Source: Gemmataceae bacterium (GTDB lineage: Bacteria; Planctomycetota; Planctomycetia; Gemmatales; Gemmataceae). Taken from it: DNA of 64,000 nt. The stretch covers positions 1 through 64,000 of the forward strand of contig JAKEET010000094.1 of the NCBI GenBank assembly GCA_022616435.1. The letters run 5' to 3'. How positions within the stretch are numbered: position 1 is the stretch's first letter; every line of letters begins with the position of its first letter. Position numbers and translations under genes: made by a program. Shown here one piece after another: positions 8,149-16,260 of the stretch. A model generated the notes under the pieces. It saw only the letters and a list, made by a program, of their open reading frames with translations. It ran no database searches and was not told the origin of the DNA.

Positions 8149-9237
8149 TCAATTCGCCGAGATGGTGATCACCGGCAGGCTGTCCTTGGCCCCGGTGTCC
8201 GCCAGGGCCAGGAGGACCAGGACGTACGCCATGGTGCGCTTGGAAAGGAAATCGCTCTTGTCGATCCAGAACCATTGGCCCTCGTAACACACGGCGACAA
8301 ACGGGTCATGTGGTTTCTTGGCGCCGCTGAAGACGCGGAGCGGCGCCTTGGGATCCGCTTCCAGGTCGCCGAGACCCGGAGCGATGCCGCCGGCCAGATG
8401 CTCGATCGGCGGCTCGACAAAGGTCGACAGTTCGGTGAGAACACGCAGCACGGAGCGCGACAGGATGGCGATCTCGTTCGGACTCTTCGCCGTGCCCCCG
8501 AAGACGACCCGGAAGTCGCGCCGGTCGGGATCGACGCGCAGGATCTTGCGGACCTCGGCAAGCTCCTTGGCCAGCGCGGGATCGACGCCTTGATCGTGGA
8601 AGAAGAAGGCGACCGAGTCTTTCTTGTCCTTGTCGTGCTCGACGCGGATGCCGACGTGGCCGGTGATCTGCGCCTTGCGGATCGTCTGGACGACCTGGAT
8701 GAATTCGGGGTCCGCGGGCCGCAGTTGGCCGCCGGAGACGGAGCGGTTCCTGACGCCGTTGATCGAATCGACCGTGAGGTCGAACACGACGTCGGCCGGG
8801 TAGCCGGATTGCAGCAGGAACAGGACCGAGCCGGGATTGATCGGCTGGGTCAGGTTGCGGATGAACTGCGAGCCGGTCTGCGGGACGTACGAGATCGTGG
8901 GGCGATCCTGGTAGCCGGCCTGCAGATTCAAGGTCGCTCCCAGTTGCTGCGCGAACGACGCCAGGTTGCTGACGGGCGGGAAGATCCCGGCATTCGCGAC
9001 GGCGGCGCCCTGGAGCGTGTAGCCGCTGGTGATCTGGGGAACATCGACGAAGAACGGCGTGTCCGCGTAGCGCAGCTTCACGATGTTGAGCAGCGTCTGC
9101 TCCTTCCACGATGCGGCGATCGCCGCGTTATAGGGAATGCGGTCGGCCGTGATGGTCCGCGGTCCGTAGTGCTGGCAGCCGGCTTGGCCGAGCAGGATCA
9201 GCGCCATGAGGATCAGGGTATGCCGGGGTGACCGCAT
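8149..9237 (-). CDS. Putative lipoprotein of unknown function (362 aa)
   Basis: The product begins with a basic n-region, a hydrophobic stretch and QAGC at residues 18-21, a plausible lipobox with Cys21 as the lipidated residue. The mature part has a run reading EQTLLNIVKLRYADTPFFVD soon after the lipobox, then a region rich in small residues (LGATLNLQAGYQDRPTISY) and a C-terminal half with DPRRRDFRVVFG-like and FVAVCYEGQWFWIDKSDFL. The end lies convergent to the membrane protein gene across the repeat at 8089. I do not recognise an enzyme domain; an envelope role is inferred from the lipobox. Confidence 0.7.
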   Translation of the reverse strand: MRSPRHTLILMALILLGQAGCQHYGPRTITADRIPYNAAIAASWKEQTLLNIVKLRYADTPFFVDVPQITSGYTLQGAAVANAGIFPPVSNLASFAQQLGATLNLQAGYQDRPTISYVPQTGSQFIRNLTQPINPGSVLFLLQSGYPADVVFDLTVDSINGVRNRSVSGGQLRPADPEFIQVVQTIRKAQITGHVGIRVEHDKDKKDSVAFFFHDQGVDPALAKELAEVRKILRVDPDRRDFRVVFGGTAKSPNEIAILSRSVLRVLTELSTFVEPPIEHLAGGIAPGLGDLEADPKAPLRVFSGAKKPHDPFVAVCYEGQWFWIDKSDFLSKRTMAYVLVLLALADTGAKDSLPVITISAN

Positions 9238-9460
9238 CGCTTATTTCCAGGGAACGTCCAAACGCTACGCACCGCGTTTGTCAAATGGAGCCGGCTTTAG
9301 GGATTTTTCGACTTATGCGGGCCGCAGGCTGAACCGAATTGTGCGTTCGGGGTGGAGGTTTCGAGGTTAAAAATTGCCCAGATTATCAGGAATCCCGCGA
9401 TTTACATGGCGGTGGCGGATATGATCGGATAGCACAGGACACAACCGAGGAGCCAGGGCC

Positions 9461-9739
9461 ATGAAAACGAAAATGACTGTCCGTTGCACCAGTGGCCGCG
9501 AGGAGCATTTCGAGATCGACGTCTACGGCAGCGGCAAGTCGGCCGAATTTCGGTTTCAGGAATTCGTCAAGGACCCGACCGTGCTGCTGCGGACCGCGAG
9601 CGAGGTGATCCTGATCCCGGCCGCCGCCGTGGAGTGCATTACCCTCTCCTTGCCGGAAGCCGACAGCGAACAGCTCTCCTTCCAGCACATCCGCATGGCG
9701 GAGCGCTGCTCGCCGGCGCCTGGCGAGGGAAGCGCATGA
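9461..9739 (+). CDS. Small hypothetical protein (92 aa)
   Basis: ATG 9461 follows GAGGAG about nine bases upstream. The 92-residue protein has no signal peptide or helix-turn-helix. It starts MKTKMTVRCTSGREEHFEID, which reads like a small beta-sheet protein, and a central hydrophobic run is VILIPAAAVECITLSLP. It ends 47 bases before the transporter pseudogene. No family recognised. Confidence 0.55.
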   Translation: MKTKMTVRCTSGREEHFEIDVYGSGKSAEFRFQEFVKDPTVLLRTASEVILIPAAAVECITLSLPEADSEQLSFQHIRMAERCSPAPGEGSA

Positions 9740-9786
9740 GCAACAGCGCGTCATAGATCATTCTTGGAACGCCCGATGGTGTCGCC

Positions 9787-11060
9787 GTGGCCGACCACAT
9801 GAACACCCCGTCCGGATGGCAGCGCTATGCCGATTGGCTGCCGGGGCTTCGCCTGTTGTTCGCCTACGAGCGTTCTTGCCTGCGCGGCGATCTGACGGCG
9901 GGCCTCGTGGTGGCCCTGGTGGTGATCCCGTCGGCCATTGCCTATGCCGACCTGGCGAAGTGTCCGCCGGTGGCCGGTCTGTACGCGGCGCTGGGAGGCA
10001 TGGTGCTGTTCGCGCTATTTACCAGCTCGCGGCACGTGATTGCCGGACCGGACGCCGCCATTGCCATTCTGGTCGGCGCCGCGGTGGGGCCTCTCTCTGG
10101 CGCTGATCCTGGGCAAGCCGTCGTTCTTTCTACGTGGCTGGCGCTGCTCGCGGCCGTCATACTCTTGCTGGCCGCCTGGCTGAAACTCGGGGTCGTGGCT
10201 GAGTTTCTCTCCAGCCCCGTGATGCTCGGCTTCATGAACGGCGCGGCCGTGGTGATCATTGCCAGTCAAATCGGCAAACTGTGCGGGATGTCCTTGCACG
10301 AAGAAAACACGCTTCTGAAGCTCCTGGAGTGGGGGACGCGATTGGGCGAACTCCACTGGGTTACGCTCGCCTTCGGCCTGGCGGCCATGGCGATCCTCAC
10401 CGGCATGCGGATTTGGCTGTCGCGCGTGCCGGGGACGATCGTCGTGTTTGCCCTGGCGCTCGTTGCCGGCCGGCTCATCGACTTCGACGGCATGGGCATC
10501 GCGGTCATCGGCGCCGTGGACATGCAACTCCCCAATCCAGTGCCGCCCGAGTTGTCGTTGGCGGAAATCGGCAGCCTCGTCATTGGTGCACTTGGGCTGG
10601 CGCTATTGATTTTCCCAGAGGGGATTTTGCTGGGCCGGGCCATGGCTAGCCGCCACAAGTACGACCTGGAATCGGACCGGGAACTGCTCGCGCTCGGCAT
10701 GGCGAACCTCGCCGCCGGGCTCTTGCGCAGCTTTGCCGTCGGCGCCAGCCAGTCGCGGACGCTGCTCAACTCGGCAACCGGCGGACGCACGCAAATGGTG
10801 AGCCTGATCGCTGCCGCGCTCCTCGTCGGATTCATGTACTTCCTCGCCTCGTGGATCGCCACCCTCCCGACCGTGGCGATCGCTTCCAGCGCTTGCGCGA
10901 GCGCGGCATCGCGGTCGCGGTCGCGAAGGCTCATCTCCCCCTGAGAGAAGCAGCGATGAGCCTGGGCTTGAAGAACTTGTTTTCTGAAGCGACATACTTT
11001 GCAAGGCTGTCCGACGCAGTGATTGCATTCGAACGAGCATCCCAGCCGCACACATCTTGA
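9787..11060 (+). pseudogene. SulP-family anion transporter broken by an internal deletion
   Basis: Frame 1 from GTG 9787 (or ATG 9799) gives a classical SulP membrane domain: DLTAGLVVALVVIPSAIAYA, PPVAGLYAALGGMVLFALF, then helices to about residue 360 at ASWIATLPTVAIA. The frame then drifts into an Arg/Ser tail and stops at 10944. From about 10875 another frame carries RLRERGIAVAVAKAHLPLRE and NLFSEATYFARLSDAVIAF, the end of a cytoplasmic STAS domain, stopping at 11060. The last membrane helices and the first half of STAS, perhaps 130-170 residues, are absent. SulP proteins move sulfate, bicarbonate or other anions; this copy is unlikely to work because both the last helices and a complete STAS domain are missing. 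Confidence 0.85.
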
Positions 11061-11083
11061 TTCGTCGCTTGGAGGTATCTCAC

Positions 11084-12613
11084 GTGGCTCGAGTACGCTA
11101 TCCATCGCTGTACCAGATCAACACCCGTGTCTGGCTGACCGAGCTTTCCCGGCAACTCGGCCGTCGCGCCATGCTGGACGACATCCCCGACGCCGAGCTC
11201 GACCGCCTCGCCGCCATGGGGTTCGACTGGATCTGGCTGCTGAGCGTCTGGCAAACCGGGCTGGCGGCGCAGAAGGTCTCGCGCACCAATCCGGACTGGC
11301 GGCGAGAATTCCACGAGACTCTGCCCGACTTGCGCGACGACGACATTCCTGGATCGGGTTTCGCCATCACCGGCTACACGGTCCACCAGAATCTCGGCGG
11401 CGACGCCGCCCTCGCCCGGGTGCGCGAGCGGCTCAGGAAACGCGGCCTGCGCTTGATGCTCGATTTTGTGCCCAATCACATGGGCCTCGATCATCCGTGG
11501 GTCGAGGATCATCCGGAGCACTTCATCCAGGGGAACGAACGCGATCTGGCCCGCGCGCCGCAGAACTACACCTGGATCAAACGCCAGCGCGGCGACATGC
11601 TCTTTGCCTACGGCCGCGATCCGTATTTCGCGGGCTGGCCCGACACCCTGCAGCTCAACTACGCCAACCCGGTCACGCAGGCGGCGATGATCGGCGAGCT
11701 GGTGAAGATCGCCGGCCAGTGCGACGGCGTCCGCTGCGACATGGCCATGCTGGTGCTGCCGGACGTCTTCGAGCGCACCTGGGGCCAGCGGGCGCCGCTG
11801 TTCTGGCCCAAGGCCACGCAACAGGTCCGCGAACGCGTTCCTGGTTTCACCTTCATGGCCGAGGTTTACTGGGACCTGGAATGGACGCTGCAACAACAAG
11901 GCTTTGATTACGCCTACGACAAGCGCCTCTACGACCGCCTGCGCGAGCATCACGCCCGGCCGGTGCGCGAGCACTTTCACGCCGGCCTCGATTACCAGGA
12001 CAAGCTGGCGCGGTTCCTGGAAAACCACGACGAGCCGCGGGCGGCCGCGACGTTCTCGCCCGAGGTCCATCGAGCGGCCGCGGTCATCACGTTTCTGACG
12101 CCCGGGCTGCGGTTCTTCCACCAGGGCCAGTTCGAGGGCAAGAAGAAGCGCATCTCACCCCATCTCGGCCGCGGTCCGAATGAACCGGTCGAGGAGAACC
12201 TCCGGGGATTCTACGATCGGCTGCTGACGGTGCTGCGTCAACCCGCCGTGCGCGACGGCGCCTGGCAGTTGCTCGAATGCGTCCCCGCCTGGGACGGCAA
12301 CTGGACGCACGATTGCTTCCTCGTGTTCGCCTGGCAGGGCGCCGGCGCACCGCTCGCCTCTGCGGGGGAGAGGGGCAGCGGTGAGGGGGCGGACAAGCTC
12401 ATCGTGGCCGTGAACTACGCGCCCAACCAGAGCCAGTGCCACGTCCGGCTGCCGCTTGCCGATCTTGCCGGCAAGCAATGGCGGCTCGCGGATCAGCTCG
12501 AAACCGCCGGCGCCGGCTACGACTGGAACGGCGACGATTTGCAAGGCCGCGGCCTGTTCCTGGACATGGCGCCGTGGAAGGCGTGCGTGTTCGCGTTGAC
12601 GCGACGCCAATAG
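11084..12613 (+). CDS. GH13 alpha-amylase family enzyme (509 aa)
   Basis: The start is GTG 11084, eight bases after GGAGG (11071-11075); a TTG at 11057 overlaps the transporter stop. The product is a cytoplasmic GH13 TIM barrel: LMLDFVPNHMGLDHPW is conserved region I, GVRCDMAML carries the likely nucleophile Asp219, FMAEVYWDLEW the acid/base Glu260, and FLENHDEPR the transition-state Asp316. A C-terminal beta domain begins around residue 400. Residues about 423-437 (APLASAGERGSGEGADK) are encoded by a repeat-like insertion (12350-12396). Substrate is an alpha-glucan or a glucosyl donor; the subfamily is not clear. The end of this gene is duplicated at 13132-13208. Confidence 0.88.
   Translation: MARVRYPSLYQINTRVWLTELSRQLGRRAMLDDIPDAELDRLAAMGFDWIWLLSVWQTGLAAQKVSRTNPDWRREFHETLPDLRDDDIPGSGFAITGYTVHQNLGGDAALARVRERLRKRGLRLMLDFVPNHMGLDHPWVEDHPEHFIQGNERDLARAPQNYTWIKRQRGDMLFAYGRDPYFAGWPDTLQLNYANPVTQAAMIGELVKIAGQCDGVRCDMAMLVLPDVFERTWGQRAPLFWPKATQQVRERVPGFTFMAEVYWDLEWTLQQQGFDYAYDKRLYDRLREHHARPVREHFHAGLDYQDKLARFLENHDEPRAAATFSPEVHRAAAVITFLTPGLRFFHQGQFEGKKKRISPHLGRGPNEPVEENLRGFYDRLLTVLRQPAVRDGAWQLLECVPAWDGNWTHDCFLVFAWQGAGAPLASAGERGSGEGADKLIVAVNYAPNQSQCHVRLPLADLAGKQWRLADQLETAGAGYDWNGDDLQGRGLFLDMAPWKACVFALTRRQ
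12350..12396 (+). repeat. Repeat-like in-frame insertion in the GH13 gene
   Basis: A G-rich segment containing ctctgcgggggagagggg encodes Gly/Ser/Glu-rich residues in the C-terminal domain of the GH13 enzyme, between VFAWQGAGAP and ADKLIVAVNYAPN. Its base composition differs from its surroundings and it resembles the ctctgcgggggagaggg repeat type seen between genes in many GC-rich environmental genomes. The frame is preserved, so the enzyme simply gains about 13 residues in a loop. Confidence 0.5.
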
Positions 12614-12659
12614 ACGGCGAGACTTGATCGTCAGCGATCGGGGCTAGCGGGGATTCCCG

Positions 12660-13127
12660 ATGATCTTGCAACTCGGGTTTGCATTCGGGTTGATCTGCGT
12701 GACCGTGGTGATTCATGCGCTCGGCAGCTTGGCAACGATCACGCATCTCGCCAGGCGGTTGCAACGGAGTGGCGACGACAACCGATTCATGGGGTCGGAA
12801 ATCCAGGTCGTTCGCGTGGTCAGCATCTTGCTCTTGTTGCATTTGGCGGAGGCCAGCGTTTGGGCGGGGTTCTACGTGATCGCGGGGTTGTTGCCGGACA
12901 CAGAGACGGCAATCTACTTCTCGATTACCAGCTACACGACGGTCGGCTACGGCGATGTGCTGTTGCCCGCCTCATGGCGACTTCTCGGACCGATCGAGGC
13001 CGCGGTCGGAATCCTGATGTTTGGCTGGTCGACCGGCATCATGGTGACCGCGCTTGCCAGGATCTACCGAAACCGGTTGCATCTCCCCGATCAGCCAACA
13101 GCAGGCAACGATCCCGGCGACGCGTGA
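12660..13127 (+). CDS. Two-transmembrane potassium channel (155 aa)
   Basis: The first helix is about residues 2-25 (GFAFGLICVTVVIHALGSL) and a second hydrophobic helix spans residues 52-77 (VVSILLLLHLAEASVWAGFYV). The pore loop carries the selectivity filter TTVGYGDV at about residues 92-99, and the inner helix GPIEAAVGILMFGWSTGIMV follows. This is the standard ion-channel-2 pattern; there is no RCK or cyclic-nucleotide domain. The protein ends in a short charged tail. It sits between the GH13 gene and a duplicated piece of the GH13 3' end, suggesting that it came in with the rearrangement. Ion selectivity for K+ is inferred from the filter. Confidence 0.88.
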   Translation: MILQLGFAFGLICVTVVIHALGSLATITHLARRLQRSGDDNRFMGSEIQVVRVVSILLLLHLAEASVWAGFYVIAGLLPDTETAIYFSITSYTTVGYGDVLLPASWRLLGPIEAAVGILMFGWSTGIMVTALARIYRNRLHLPDQPTAGNDPGDA

Positions 13128-13131
13128 AACA

Positions 13132-13208
13132 GCCGGCTACGACTGGAACGGCGACGACCTGCAGTCGCGCGGCTTGTACCTGGACATGGCGCCGTGAAAG
13201 CGTGTGTG
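13132..13208 (+). pseudogene. Duplicated fragment of the GH13 gene's 3' end
   Basis: Bases 13132-13208 repeat the GH13 sequence at 12512-12590 (gccggctacgactggaacgg and onward through tggacatggcgccgtg) with about ten substitutions and small indels. It would encode AGYDWNGDDLQSRGLYLDMAP before a TGA replaces the Trp codon. The two copies flank the K+ channel gene. It is a remnant of a diverged second GH13 gene or of a tandem duplication. Confidence 0.88.
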
Positions 13209-13329
13209 CCGGCAGCCTCTCTGTCCGGAACGAACGCACGAACATCAGCATGGATGCCTGACTGCGCACGGCCCAAGCGCACCGAGACGCTTGACTTCAC
13301 CAACGTCTCCGACGGCGCATGCTCGAGTC

Positions 13330-13919
13330 TTAATCGAAAGGAGGAATCAACGGACGGAGCCATTCGGGAACGGGCGCCTGCACATCACGCAACTGGCCAT
13401 GATCGAAGACGGCAACCTGGCGAAAAGGCGTCGCCAGGTCGCTGTTGTCGTAGATCAGGACATGCGGCAATCGACAGATGGCGGCCTGAAGATTGTCGAG
13501 CGAGCGGGGAACCGCGCCAGCAGCTTGTCGTCGGGAACGTCGTGGCCGCCTTGCGATACCCGCATCGCAACGCGCGCCAACGACTGTGCAGGATCGGCCA
13601 GTCCGATGTAGCACAACACCACGATGGAACCGCCTCGGGCCGCTTCTTCCAAGAAGGAGACTTTGTCGGCAACCGGATCGGAGAAGACGGTTTCGAACAC
13701 GAAGCTCTCATCGCTCTTGAGCAGTTCCCGGCGCAGCGCGTCGGCCACACGCGCCGCTTCGTATGGCGCCAGGGCGAGTTCGGCGGCGAGCACGTCGGCG
13801 TTGACGAACCGCATGCCGGCGGCTGCCAGGTGCGAATGATAGAAGGTGGTCTTGCCGGCGCCGTTGGGGCCGGCAAGGCCCACGACGATCGGTCGTTGAT
13901 CAAAGGGAACGAAGTCCAT
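13330..13919 (-). pseudogene. Zeta-toxin-like P-loop kinase, broken by a frameshift
   Basis: From ATG 13919 the product reads GLAGPNGAGKTTFYHSHLAA (Walker A at about residues 15-22), then FVNADVLAAELAL and FVFETVFSDP, the zeta toxin / UDP-N-acetylglucosamine kinase-like pattern. Near 13511 the frame changes: frame 1 becomes RFPARSTIF and stops at 13455, while the neighbouring frame continues naturally as RSLDNLQAAICRLPHVLIYD to a stop at 13330. A single missing base in the cccc run explains it. The antitoxin is immediately upstream. Zeta kinases phosphorylate UDP-N-acetylglucosamine; the C-terminal part of this one is out of frame, so it is either inactivated or the frameshift is a sequencing error. 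Confidence 0.8.
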
Positions 13920-13922
13920 CGC

Positions 13923-14291
13923 TCACGTGGCCGCTTGAAACTCGCGACCGACGAAGCGACCCAGTGATCGCGTGCCGTCTTGGTCGATGCGGATCAAGAG
14001 TCCCGGCGCGTCGGGCGCAGGTTCATAGTGGGGATAGGGGCGGGAGTGAAGATAGGCGCGGACCCGCTGCCGCCCCGCGTCGGTGTCGACCGTCGCCAAG
14101 CATTCCGACAACGGCCGGACGGCGCCGGCGCGACGCAAGGCCAAAGCACGGGCGCCGTCGAGCAATGGTTCAATGGCCCGCCCGAGTTGGGCCCAAAACT
14201 CGATCTGGCCGGCGATGGACCGCTCAGCAATTTCCGCGGTCAAACGTGCGTCAAGGACGATTTCGTCGGAGAGTTTCACCGGCTGGCTCAT
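13923..14291 (-). CDS. ParD-like antitoxin (122 aa)
   Basis: Start at ATG 14291 gives MSQPVKLSDEIVLDARLTAE followed by RSIAGQIEFWAQLGRAIEPL, the ribbon-helix-helix-like head of ParD-family antitoxins. The remaining residues form an extension that ends IDQDGTRSLGRFVGREF. The stop at 13923 lies three bases before the zeta-toxin ATG, the compact antitoxin-first arrangement of type II modules, and the pair is probably co-transcribed and autoregulated by the antitoxin. Pairing of a ParD-like antitoxin with a zeta-like kinase is seen in other bacteria; specificity here is inferred from position. Confidence 0.78.
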   Translation of the reverse strand: MSQPVKLSDEIVLDARLTAEIAERSIAGQIEFWAQLGRAIEPLLDGARALALRRAGAVRPLSECLATVDTDAGRQRVRAYLHSRPYPHYEPAPDAPGLLIRIDQDGTRSLGRFVGREFQAAT

Positions 14292-14341
14292 GTAGTAATG
14301 GTAGCGTTTTGCTACCCTGCTGGCAAGCAGTCCTGTCGGCT

Positions 14342-14365
14342 CTGTTGTGTGTGTGTGTGTGTGTG
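14342..14365. repeat. (GT)n microsatellite
   Basis: About ten consecutive gt dinucleotides in an otherwise complex GC-rich background, immediately upstream of both the ParD-like antitoxin start (reading left) and the Gly-rich protein remnant (reading right). Such tracts are slippage-prone; here it is intergenic, in the possible promoter zone of the toxin-antitoxin unit. Confidence 0.85.
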
Positions 14366-14370
14366 GCGCA

Positions 14371-14624
14371 ATGCAACCCATTCTGGCGGTGACCAAGGAA
14401 GGACTGGTCAGCGGCACCTGGTTCAATCGCAGCACCGACAAGAGCGTGGAGTGCGAGGGCCAGGTGTTCCGGATACCCAGCGGGTCGCGCTGCGCCGGCC
14501 GGAGCGGCCCGACGTGATCCTCGGTGTCTACAACCTGACCCAGGACGCCACGCCGTGCTTGATGCACTTCGGGACGCTGAACACGCAGACGTGGTACCTG
14601 GCCAGGCTCGATGACCAGCAGTGA
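14371..14624 (+). pseudogene. Frameshifted remnant of the C-terminal domain of the Gly-rich exported protein
   Basis: From ATG 14371 the frame reads MQPILAVTKEGLVSGTWFN, aligning with LQLNVSKDGIIAGTFNN of the gene at 4913. After about 14474 the homology continues in the next frame as DVILGVYNLTQDATPCLMHF, matching GVFNLTKDDAPVLLHFE, and ends LARLDDQQ at the stop 14624. The signal peptide and repeat region are missing. It is a partial, frameshifted paralogue. Confidence 0.8.
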
Positions 14625-14648
14625 TCCTGGAGGGACGCTCCGAAGAAA

Positions 14649-15965
14649 TCAGAACTTCCACATCACCTGCGTGTGGAAGCCGACGCCGTCGTTGTCGCGC
14701 AGCAAGCTGAACGAGGTCTTGCGATAGGTCAGCTCGCCGGCGATGCGGAAGTGGTTGGTCACGTCCCAGATCAGGTTGACGAAATAGGTCTCGTTGCGAA
14801 GGATCTGGCCCGGCGCCAGATCGCCGTCGGCCGGATCGTCGATGCCGTAGCCCAGGTGCGTGTGCAGGCACTCGGGGACCAGGTAGTAGTAAACCTCGGC
14901 AAAGCCGCCGGCGGCACGGATCGGTTCAAAGGTCGTCGCGTTGACCGTCTGGAGGACGGCGCCGCCGTAGCTGCCGAGGGTCTGGCCGTAGAAGATCTCC
15001 CCCTGGACGCCGCAGCGGTCGCTGAACGCGTAGCGGGCGTCGGCGCCGATGCCCCAGACATCGGCGACGATGGGCTGCGGCGGCACGGTGTTGCGGATCT
15101 GGCCGACCACGCCCGACAGACCGAATTCGATCGGCCGCTTGGCCGCCGGCCCTTCGCCCTCGAGCGGGCCCAGACCGAGGGCGACGCGACCTTCGACGTT
15201 GGGCCAGCCGTTGTCCTCGGCCAGCTCGAAGTCCGAGCTGAGGATGGTCGGCGTCGCTTCGCTGATGCCGCCGGTGATCGTGATCTGCGCCGTCGGGGTC
15301 GGATAAAAGAAACGTTCGGCGCGCGCCTGGCCGCGGTAGGCGCCGCTGTTGCCCGACGCATACAGGTAACTGAACGGCAGCACGGTCGGCATGAGCGGGT
15401 TGAAGATGTCGAACTGCAAACCGGCCGCGAAGCGCCAGTCCTCGTTCTTGAGCTGGCCGTAGGCCACGATCGGCAGGATGCCGTAGCGATCGACGATGAG
15501 GGCGTCGTTGTAGAGGGTCAAGAGCACGACGGCGCCGCTGTCGAAATCGCAGACCTTGGGACCCATGACCAGAAAGGTCAGGGCGGTCTGGCGGGCGTGG
15601 GCGTCGAACGTGTCCTGTTCGAAGCCGAACGGCGAACCGGGAAAGAGAAAGAACGGCGTGCCGGGGCCGACCGGGCGGGCGCTGTGGAACAGGAAATCGC
15701 CGACGATCTGGCCGCCGATGATCAGCTTCAACTCATCGGAGGCGGTCAGCACGGTGAGCCGTTTGCCGATGGCCTCGACCGCCAGGGCCAGTTCACTCAC
15801 CGCCTCCGGCGGCTTGGTTTCGGGGGCGGGCTGTGGTTCCTCGATGGTGGACACCGGCAAGCCGAGGGTGGCCTTCATGGGCGCGGGCGGCGCGGACGGC
15901 GGCTGAGCCGCGGCAGTCGCGATTGCCCAGGTTGCCAGGATTGCGGAGGCGACGCATCGAGTCAT
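14649..15965 (-). CDS. Putative outer-membrane porin, DcaP-like (438 aa)
   Basis: A signal peptide (about residues 1-20, ending TAAA) is followed by a Pro-rich segment and a short helical stretch (VSELALAVEAIGKRLTVL). The rest looks like an outer-membrane beta-barrel: LKLIIGGQIVGDFLFHSARP begins the barrel, ARQTALTFLVMGP and many alternating strands follow, and the protein ends with an aromatic residue after strand-like HTQVMWKF. This resembles DcaP/alginate-porin-like proteins of planctomycetes and proteobacteria. Substrate is unknown. The gene is convergent with the remnant at 14371. Confidence 0.72.
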   Translation of the reverse strand: MTRCVASAILATWAIATAAAQPPSAPPAPMKATLGLPVSTIEEPQPAPETKPPEAVSELALAVEAIGKRLTVLTASDELKLIIGGQIVGDFLFHSARPVGPGTPFFLFPGSPFGFEQDTFDAHARQTALTFLVMGPKVCDFDSGAVVLLTLYNDALIVDRYGILPIVAYGQLKNEDWRFAAGLQFDIFNPLMPTVLPFSYLYASGNSGAYRGQARAERFFYPTPTAQITITGGISEATPTILSSDFELAEDNGWPNVEGRVALGLGPLEGEGPAAKRPIEFGLSGVVGQIRNTVPPQPIVADVWGIGADARYAFSDRCGVQGEIFYGQTLGSYGGAVLQTVNATTFEPIRAAGGFAEVYYYLVPECLHTHLGYGIDDPADGDLAPGQILRNETYFVNLIWDVTNHFRIAGELTYRKTSFSLLRDNDGVGFHTQVMWKF

Positions 15966-16126
15966 GGGATTCTCCCGCCAGAAATGCGGAGGATCGCCAC
16001 ATAAGAAACCAGCCTCGGTCGCGTCAAGGTCAAGAACAATGCCCTGGAATCACGCGAACGTAGATTGTCAGCACCGTTCCAGTTGACGAAGAAGTGAGGT
16101 AACCGAAGAAGGCGCCGTTACGGATT

Positions 16127-16196
16127 CCACGGATAACACGGATGATCCGAAACTCGATCCTCTGGATTCCATCCGTGCTATCCGTGTGATCCGTGG
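16127..16196. repeat. Inverted repeat of the ccacggataacacggat type
   Basis: Left arm ccacggataacacggat (16127-16143) and right arm atccgtgtgatccgtgg (16180-16196) are inverted copies with one mismatch; extra copies of atccgtg lie between them. This dispersed type occurs between genes in many GC-rich environmental genomes. It sits between the divergent porin and ada genes, so it may lie in the promoter zone or act as a hairpin. Confidence 0.7.
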
Positions 16197-16260
16197 GTTT
16201 GCCAAATCCGCGCTCAAAAATCGGTGGTAAGCCGGCGAGCGTGGTCGCTATGCTTCCATT

